From VAZQ01 sp034669045 (GTDB lineage: Bacteria > Pseudomonadota > Alphaproteobacteria > Rhizobiales > Xanthobacteraceae): a stretch of DNA of 23,016 nucleotides. The stretch spans positions 1 to 23,016 of the forward strand of contig JAXDOD010000015.1 of assembly GCA_034669045.1 (NCBI GenBank), written 5' to 3'. Position 1 is the stretch's first letter; each line of letters begins with the position of its first letter. The notes below the pieces were generated by a model. It made no database searches and was not told the origin of the DNA. It saw only the letters and a list, made by a program, of their open reading frames with translations. Below, piece after piece: positions 18,841 to 23,016 of this stretch. The position numbers and the translations under genes are program-made.

Positions 18841-18894
18841 GGGACCCGGAGCGAGCGCGTCACGGCCGACGACGCAGACCGAAAGATCACGGCG

Positions 18895-19164
18895 ATGGCG
18901 CAGGTGCACTTCACGAGCTGGTTGCGGGAACTCGTCCCCGACGCGCCGTTTCACGTGACCGGCGCGACGGTCGGCGAAGCGCTGACGGATCTGTTCGCCG
19001 GGCAGCCGCACGTGCGCAGCTACGTCCTGGACGATCAGGGCTGCATGCGCAAGCACGTCTGCATCTTCGCCGACGGCCGCCGGCTCGCGCATGACGTGGC
19101 TCTCGGCCATCCGATCCGGCCGGATGCGACGCTTTACGTGATGCAGGCATTGTCAGGAGGTTGA
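18895..19164 (+). CDS. MoaD/ThiS-like ubiquitin-fold protein with C-terminal Gly-Gly
   Basis: The 89-residue protein has the beta-grasp pattern of MoaD/ThiS sulfur carriers: strand VHFTSWLREL, helix TVGEALTDLFAGQP, strands RSYVLDDQG and KHVCIFADGRRL, then RPDATLYVMQALSGG ending exactly in Gly-Gly at 88-89. In this fold the diglycine is adenylated by an E1-like enzyme and then carries sulfur as thiocarboxylate or is joined to lysines. No moa, thi or E1-like gene is nearby, so the role is probably not ordinary molybdopterin or thiamin synthesis. ATG 18895 fits the first strand; the frame is open from 18778 but that part is the post-alaS hairpin. The ribosome site is weak. Its last codons form the ribosome site of the next gene. 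Confidence 0.85.
   Translation: MAQVHFTSWLRELVPDAPFHVTGATVGEALTDLFAGQPHVRSYVLDDQGCMRKHVCIFADGRRLAHDVALGHPIRPDATLYVMQALSGG
19155..19160 (+). promoter_or_regulatory. Shine-Dalgarno of the propeller gene inside Gly-Gly codons
   Basis: AGGAGG at 19155-19160 is a perfect Shine-Dalgarno six bases before ATG 19167. It is formed by the codons TCA GGA GGT (Ser-Gly-Gly) that end the upstream ubiquitin-fold protein, whose TGA (19162-19164) follows. The functional tail of one protein and the translation signal of the next thus share the same bases. Confidence 0.85.
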
Positions 19165-19166
19165 TC

Positions 19167-20237
19167 ATGAGCGAACGCATCCTGGTGTCCACGCGCAAAG
19201 GCCTGGTCACGCTCATGCGCGGAGCCCAGGGCTGGACGGTCGCGGACACCGCCTTTGCCGGTGCTCCGGTCACCGCCGCGCTGGCCGACGCCCGCGACGG
19301 CACGCTCTATGCCGCGCTCAAGCACGGGCATTTCGGGCCGAAGCTGCACCGCTCCGACGATGGCGGCCGCACCTGGCCGGAAGTCGCGGTGCCCGCGTTT
19401 CCGAGCGACACGCCGGGCGCGCCGTCGCTCATCCAGATCTTCACCATCGAGCCCGGCGGGGTGGGCCAGCCCGGACGCTTGTGGATCGGAGCGGTGCCGG
19501 CCGGCATTTTTCGCTCCGACGACCGCGGCCAAAGCTGGCAGCTCGTGCGCCCGCTCTGGGACGTGCCGGAACGGGAGAAATGGTTCGGCGGCGGCAACGA
19601 GGCCTCCGCGATGCACACGGTATCGCCCGACCCGCGCCGGCCCCGGCACGTCTTCGTCGCCATTTCGTGCGGCGGCGTGTGGGACACCGACAACGACGGT
19701 GCAGCCTGGACGCTGCGCGGCGACGGGCTCATCGCCACCTACATGCCGCCCGAACTGCAGGGCACGCGCGAAGCGCAGGATCCGCATCGTGTCGCGCGCT
19801 GTGCGGTCGAGCCCGACGTGATGTGGATGCAGCACCACAACGGCATCTTCCGCTCGACCGACGCGGGCGCGCATTGGGTGCAGCTCAAGCCGCCGGGCGA
19901 CGATTTCGGCTTCGCGGTGGCGGCGCATCCGAAGGACGCGCAGACCGCCTGGTTCGTGCCCGCGATCAAGGACGAGATCCGCGTGCCGCGCGACGGCGCG
20001 CTCGCCGTCACCCGCACGCGCGACGGCGGCAAGACCTGGGAGAGCCTGCGCGAGGGACTGCCGCAGCGCGATGCCTATGATCTCGTCTATCGGCACGGGC
20101 TCGACGTCGACGAGAGCGGCACCCGCCTTGTCATGGGCTCCACCACCGGCGCGCTCTGGGTGAGCGAGAACGGGGGCGAGCGCTGGCAGCTCGTCGGCGC
20201 GCATCTGCCGCCGATCTACGCGGTGCGCTTCGCCTAA
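19167..20237 (+). CDS. BNR/sialidase-fold beta-propeller protein
   Basis: The 356-residue protein contains repeated Asp-box/BNR motifs (S-x-D-x-G-x-T-W): RSDDGGRTW near residue 58, RSDDRGQSW near 118, DTDNDGAAW near 175, RSTDAGAHW near 232, TRDGGKTW near 290 and SENGGERW near 336. It is therefore a sialidase/sortilin-like propeller, usually annotated exo-alpha-sialidase or glycosyl hydrolase. The catalytic Arg triad and Tyr/Glu pair of true sialidases are not evident, so a binding or scaffold role, or another hydrolase activity, is as likely. No signal peptide is visible, which argues for the cytoplasm. ATG 19167 is used because AGGAGG stands six bases before it. It is translationally coupled to the MoaD/ThiS-like gene. 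Confidence 0.88.
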   Translation: MSERILVSTRKGLVTLMRGAQGWTVADTAFAGAPVTAALADARDGTLYAALKHGHFGPKLHRSDDGGRTWPEVAVPAFPSDTPGAPSLIQIFTIEPGGVGQPGRLWIGAVPAGIFRSDDRGQSWQLVRPLWDVPEREKWFGGGNEASAMHTVSPDPRRPRHVFVAISCGGVWDTDNDGAAWTLRGDGLIATYMPPELQGTREAQDPHRVARCAVEPDVMWMQHHNGIFRSTDAGAHWVQLKPPGDDFGFAVAAHPKDAQTAWFVPAIKDEIRVPRDGALAVTRTRDGGKTWESLREGLPQRDAYDLVYRHGLDVDESGTRLVMGSTTGALWVSENGGERWQLVGAHLPPIYAVRFA

Positions 20238-20253
20238 GGGCGCGCGTTCCGGC

Positions 20254-20709
20254 CTACCACGTCCCGCTATTGGGCATCGAGGCCCAAGGCTCCTGTTTCG
20301 GCAGCGGCGGACCCTTCTGCAGCAGCTCGATCGAATGCCGGTCCGGCGAGCGCACGAAGGCCATGCTGCCGTCGCGCGGCGGGCGGTTGATGGTGACGCC
20401 GGCCTTCATCAGTCGCTCGCACAAATCGTAGATGTCGTCGACTTCATAGGCGAGGTGGCCGAAATAGCGCGCCTCGCCGTAGTCTTCGCTGTCCCAGTTG
20501 TAGGTGAGCTCGACCAGCGGCGCGTCGCGGCCGGCGCGCTTGCTCTCCGTAACGAGCGGTTCGTCGTCCGGTCCGGCCAGGAAGACGTTGGTGTAGCGGT
20601 TCTTGTCGTCGACGCGGCGGCGGACCTCCTTGAGGCCGAGCTTGTTGCAATAGAAGTCGAGCGCGGCATCGAGATCGCGGACGCGCAGCATGGTATGGAG
20701 ATAGCGCAT
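20254..20709 (-). CDS. gloA: Lactoylglutathione lyase (glyoxalase I)
   Basis: The 151-residue protein has the two half-modules of glyoxalase I, which converts the methylglyoxal-glutathione hemithioacetal to S-lactoylglutathione. The four metal ligands are in place: H5 (MRYLHTMLRVRD), E67 (PLVELTYN), H85 (FGHLAYEV) and E128 (SIELLQ). ATG 20709 is backed by GGGAGG six bases upstream. The frame continues open on the minus strand well past the start, but that part is antisense to the Sir2 gene. Divergent from sir2 with only 51 bases between start codons, so the two promoters must overlap. Its end is 16 bases from the convergent propeller gene. Confidence 0.96.
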   Translation of the reverse strand: MRYLHTMLRVRDLDAALDFYCNKLGLKEVRRRVDDKNRYTNVFLAGPDDEPLVTESKRAGRDAPLVELTYNWDSEDYGEARYFGHLAYEVDDIYDLCERLMKAGVTINRPPRDGSMAFVRSPDRHSIELLQKGPPLPKQEPWASMPNSGTW

Positions 20710-20760
20710 GGACACCTCCCGCTGGTGCGGCCGTTCCGGCCCGCATTCGGAATACACTAT

Positions 20761-21522
20761 ATGATCGCGCCAAACCTCGAGACAGGGATCGCGCGGCTGC
20801 GCGACCTGGTCGCGGCCGCCAAGGTGGTCGTGCCTTTTACCGGGGCCGGGATCTCGACCGAGTGCGGCATCCCGGACTTCCGCTCGCCGGGCGGGCTCTG
20901 GAGCAAGAACCGGCCGGTTCCCTTCGACGAATTCCGCAGCAGCCAGGACATGCGCAACGAGGCCTGGCGGCGCCGCTTCGCCATGGAGGCGCAGTTCGCG
21001 GCGGCGCGGCCGGGGCGCGGACATCTGGCACTCGCAAGCCTGCATCGGATCGGCAAATCGCCCGGCGTGGTGACGCAGAACATCGACAATCTGCACCAGG
21101 ATTCGGGGATTCCGCCCGACTGCGTGATCGAGCTGCACGGCAACAACAGCTATGCTTTGTGCCTCGATTGCGGGGTGCGCTACGAGTTGTCGTGGGTGAA
21201 GGAGAAGTTCGTGTCGTCCGGTGGCCGCGCGCCCGATTGCCACTGCGGCGGCCCCGTCAAGACCGCGACCGTCTCCTTCGGGCAGGCGATGCCGGAGCGC
21301 GCCATGCGGCGCGCCGAGGAACTCACGCGCGCCTGCGACCTCTTCCTCGCGGTCGGCTCGTCCCTGGTGGTCTGGCCCGCGGCCGGATTTCCGCTGATGG
21401 CCAAGCGCAACGGCGCGCGCCTCGTGATCATCAATCGGGAAGCGACCGATTTCGACGATATCGCCGACCTGGTGGTGCACGACGATATCGGTTCGGTGCT
21501 CGCCCCGCTGATCGCCCATTGA
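20761..21522 (+). CDS. cobB: Sir2-family NAD-dependent protein deacylase
   Basis: The 253-residue sirtuin removes acyl groups from lysine using NAD+. The expected motifs are in order: GAGIS (28-32) with GIPDFRSP, TQNIDNLH (105-112), catalytic H126 in ELHGN, four zinc cysteines C134, C137, C160 and C162 (CLDC ... CHC), and AVGSSLVVWPAAGFP for the ribose-binding loop. The third and fourth cysteines are spaced C-x-C rather than C-x2-C. ATG 20761 is the only start compatible with the first strand. The ribosome site is weak (CGGAA). It diverges from gloA across 51 bases. Confidence 0.95.
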   Translation: MIAPNLETGIARLRDLVAAAKVVVPFTGAGISTECGIPDFRSPGGLWSKNRPVPFDEFRSSQDMRNEAWRRRFAMEAQFAAARPGRGHLALASLHRIGKSPGVVTQNIDNLHQDSGIPPDCVIELHGNNSYALCLDCGVRYELSWVKEKFVSSGGRAPDCHCGGPVKTATVSFGQAMPERAMRRAEELTRACDLFLAVGSSLVVWPAAGFPLMAKRNGARLVIINREATDFDDIADLVVHDDIGSVLAPLIAH

Positions 21523-21678
21523 GTCTCGAATCCGAAATGTTGTTCACAGGCGGAATCTGAGTCTTACACAGGATCGCATTTCCTGCTTCCCACGCGGCAA
21601 GCCGGTGCTATCCTCGATATTGAAGATTCGGGGGGCGCCGTCACAGGCGCCGAGGCAAGCGGGCAGCGTGCGGCGGTC

Positions 21679-22287
21679 ATGGCGGCGTCGGACGGTATTG
21701 GACCAAAGGGACCTGGCGGCGGTATCGGACCTGACCGAGAGGCGGTCGGCGATCTCGGCGACGAGACCGCGAGCGTCATCGAGCTCACCGGCGCCATCAA
21801 ATGGTTCGACGTCTCCAAGGGTTACGGCTTCATCGTTCCCGATAACGGTCTGCCCGACATTCTCCTGCATGTGACCTGTCTGCGCCGCGACGGTTTCCAG
21901 GTCGCCCACGAGGGCGCGCGCGTCGTCGTCGAGGTGTTGCAGCGCCCGCGCGGCTTGCAGGCGTTCCGCGTCCTCTCCATGGATGACTCGACGGCGGTGC
22001 ATCCGGCTCAGATGCCGCCGCCGCGCACCCACACGACCGTGACGCCGACCAGCGGGCTCGAGCGGGCGCAGGTCAAATGGTTCAATCGGTTGCGCGGCTT
22101 CGGCTTCCTGACCCGCGGGGAGGGGACCCCCGACATCTTCGTGCACATGGAAACCTTGCGCCGGTATGGGCTTGCCGAGTTGCGGCCCGGCCAGTTCGTC
22201 CTCGTGCGCTTTGGACCCGGCCCGAAAGGCCTGATGGCGGCCGAAGTCCGCCCCGAAGGCGGCTCGCTCGGCCCCTCCTCGCACTAG
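21679..22287 (+). CDS. Double cold-shock-domain protein
   Basis: The 202-residue protein carries two cold-shock domains. Domain 1 (about 36-103) has RNP1 KGYGFI (47-52) and RNP2 DILLHV (60-65). Domain 2 (about 128-192) has RGFGFL (139-144) and DIFVHM (152-157). The two are joined by a Pro/Thr linker (PPPRTHTTVTPTSG). The Gly-rich N-terminus (DGIGPKGPGGGIG) is typical of the Bradyrhizobium-type family. It should bind single-stranded RNA or DNA. ATG 21679 fits that family N-terminus, although no clear ribosome site precedes it. The upstream 156 bases have TATCCT at 21608-21613 as a possible -10, giving a leader of about 60 bases. Confidence 0.95.
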   Translation: MAASDGIGPKGPGGGIGPDREAVGDLGDETASVIELTGAIKWFDVSKGYGFIVPDNGLPDILLHVTCLRRDGFQVAHEGARVVVEVLQRPRGLQAFRVLSMDDSTAVHPAQMPPPRTHTTVTPTSGLERAQVKWFNRLRGFGFLTRGEGTPDIFVHMETLRRYGLAELRPGQFVLVRFGPGPKGLMAAEVRPEGGSLGPSSH

Positions 22288-22378
22288 CCCTACTCATCGG
22301 CCGGACTGGTGGTGGCCGGGCCGTTGCGCGGGACCTCCGTCCGCCGGGCGCGAGCCCTGGTGCGCTGCAGGGCGCGCC

Positions 22379-22407
22379 TTGCTGGCCTAAAGCGAAGCGT
22401 GTATCGA
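22379..22407 (+). promoter_or_regulatory. Probable promoter of tRNA-Pro
   Basis: TTGCTG (22379-22384) and TATCGA (22402-22407) are 17 bases apart. Transcription would start near 22414, about 19 bases before the mature tRNA 5' end, a typical short leader. The -10 is imperfect. Confidence 0.5.
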
Positions 22408-22432
22408 GGGCCCGCGCGGCGCCGTGGCGCCT

Positions 22433-22509
22433 CGGGGCATAGCGCAGTCTGGTAGCGCGTCTGGTTTGGGACCAGAAGGTCGCAGGTTCGAATCCTGCTG
22501 CCCCGACCA
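22433..22509 (+). tRNA. tRNA-Pro (anticodon UGG)
   Basis: The 77-base sequence folds as a complete tRNA. The acceptor stem is CGGGGCA with TGCCCCG, the D arm contains AGTCTGGTAGC, the anticodon stem TCTGG/CCAGA closes the loop TTTGGGA with anticodon TGG, the T arm is GCAGG-TTCGAAT-CCTGC, and ACCA is encoded at the 3' end. It reads CCA, CCG and probably other proline codons. It has no partner tRNA. No integrase follows within the window, so there is no sign of an element inserted here. Confidence 0.97.
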
Positions 22510-22542
22510 TTTGGCGGAATAGCCAGCCACCCCTCCATCGCG

Positions 22543-22567
22543 CCCCGGTCTCGGGGAAAAGTCTTTT
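22543..22567 (+). terminator. Weak terminator after tRNA-Pro
   Basis: CCCCG (22543-22547) and CGGGG (22552-22556) form a 5-base-pair stem with loop GTCT. It is followed by AAAAGTCTTTT, whose T-run ends the likely transcript. It lies 33 bases beyond the tRNA. Confidence 0.45.
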
Positions 22568-22626
22568 AACTTCCGTGCGTTGCGTCTCATTCTTGGCGTG
22601 CCGGTTTCACTTCAAGCGCGAGCGCC

Positions 22627-23016
22627 TCACATGATCGGCGGCCAGCCGATCGGGTGCATGCGCTGGATGATCTTGGCGAGCGAGAGAATGCGCGGCTCCT
22701 CGAAGCGGGCGCCGACGATCTGCAGGCCGACCGGGAGGCCGTCGCTGGTCTTACCGGCGGGCACGCTGCCGCCGGGCAGGCTCATCAGCGTGATGAGGAA
22801 CGAGCCGGCGATCCAGTCGGTATAGTTGGCGAGCGTCTTGCCGTTGATCTCGGTCGGGAAGTTTTGGTCGACCGGGTATTGCTTCACCGGCGAGGCGGGC
22901 GTGAGCAGCAGGTCGTAACGCCCGAACAGGTCGGCGAACTTGAGGAACAGCTTGGCGCGCACCTGCTCGGCTTTGGCGAGGTCGAGCGGCGTCACCGTCA
23001 GGCCGGCCTTCACGTT
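22627..23016 (-). CDS. Amidase-family protein, C-terminal part, cut by window edge
   Basis: The last 129 codons of an amidase-signature enzyme lie on the minus strand, and the start is beyond the right edge. The visible part shows LFLKFADLFGRYDLLLTPAS, IAGSFLITLMSLPGGSVPAG and DGLPVGLQIVGARFEEPRIL, the conserved C-terminal half of the family (GatA-like fold, Ser-Ser-Lys triad in the unseen N-terminal half). Such enzymes hydrolyse amides; the LPGGSVPAG segment is common to non-GatA members. Whether it is glutamyl-tRNA amidotransferase subunit A or a catabolic amidase cannot be decided here. The absence of a gatB/gatC gene on the visible side favours a catabolic amidase slightly. Confidence 0.9.
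   Translation of the reverse strand, partial: NVKAGLTVTPLDLAKAEQVRAKLFLKFADLFGRYDLLLTPASPVKQYPVDQNFPTEINGKTLANYTDWIAGSFLITLMSLPGGSVPAGKTSDGLPVGLQIVGARFEEPRILSLAKIIQRMHPIGWPPIM

Noticed and set aside
18778..18894. N-terminal extension of the MoaD/ThiS-like protein from 18778
   Set aside because: The extension covers the GC-rich hairpin after alaS, has no fold pattern, and the beta-grasp domain begins at the ATG at 18895.
20753..20758. TACACT as the -10 element of the sirtuin gene
   Set aside because: It lies two bases before the only plausible ATG, so transcription would begin inside the coding sequence.
22433..22626. tRNA-Pro as an integration site of a genomic island
   Set aside because: No integrase and no second copy of the tRNA 3' end are visible in the window.

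Overview
The window is high-GC chromosomal DNA from an alphaproteobacterium, most likely of the Hyphomicrobiales (Bradyrhizobium/Rhodopseudomonas/Xanthobacteraceae side). The evidence is the RecA and dual cold-shock protein sequences, recA followed directly by alaS, a GAAC-N7-GAAC LexA box before recA, and short GC-rich inverted repeats typical of these genomes. No phage, plasmid backbone or CRISPR array is visible. The left edge cuts the start of an IS630-type transposase.

Layout, left to right. 1-71: transposase 5' end (minus). 228-1901: class I fumarase. 2000-3649: RmuC, less GC-rich and followed by a short sequence resembling the fumarase 3' end. 3795-4745: extradiol dioxygenase/VOC protein. 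4865-6933: two tandem Tat-exported alpha/beta hydrolases. 6940-7338: GlcG/HbpS-type protein (minus). 7496-8569: LLM flavin oxidoreductase (minus). 8710-9135: secreted NTF2-like protein. 9209-10141: a third, leaderless copy of the hydrolase. The dioxygenase, hydrolases and flavin monooxygenase suggest breakdown of an aromatic or ester/amide substrate, but no pathway can be named. 10346-11143: SDR oxidoreductase (minus).

11200-13200 holds short elements rather than large genes: two tandem candidate sRNAs, each ending in a strong terminator and carrying a CCUCCC loop; a zinc-ribbon/helical small-protein pair; an inverted-repeat element; and two further small proteins, one with a Gln/Pro-rich tail. 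13220-14452 is a lone AAA+ ATPase on the minus strand, AT-richer than its surroundings, with a well-formed promoter overlaid by repeated CTAAAT/ATTTAG half-sites.

14559 onward is housekeeping: LexA box, recA, alaS. After alaS come an 89-residue MoaD/ThiS-like protein ending in Gly-Gly and a BNR/sialidase-fold beta-propeller. The codons for the Gly-Gly tail also form the Shine-Dalgarno of the propeller gene. Then follow glyoxalase I (minus), a Sir2 deacylase, a double cold-shock-domain protein, tRNA-Pro(UGG) and the 3' part of an amidase-family gene (minus) cut by the right edge.

The most promising undescribed items are the MoaD/ThiS-propeller pair, the tandem sRNAs, and the AT-rich ATPase island with its multi-half-site operator. 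All functional statements rest on recognition of motifs by eye; no database search was possible.
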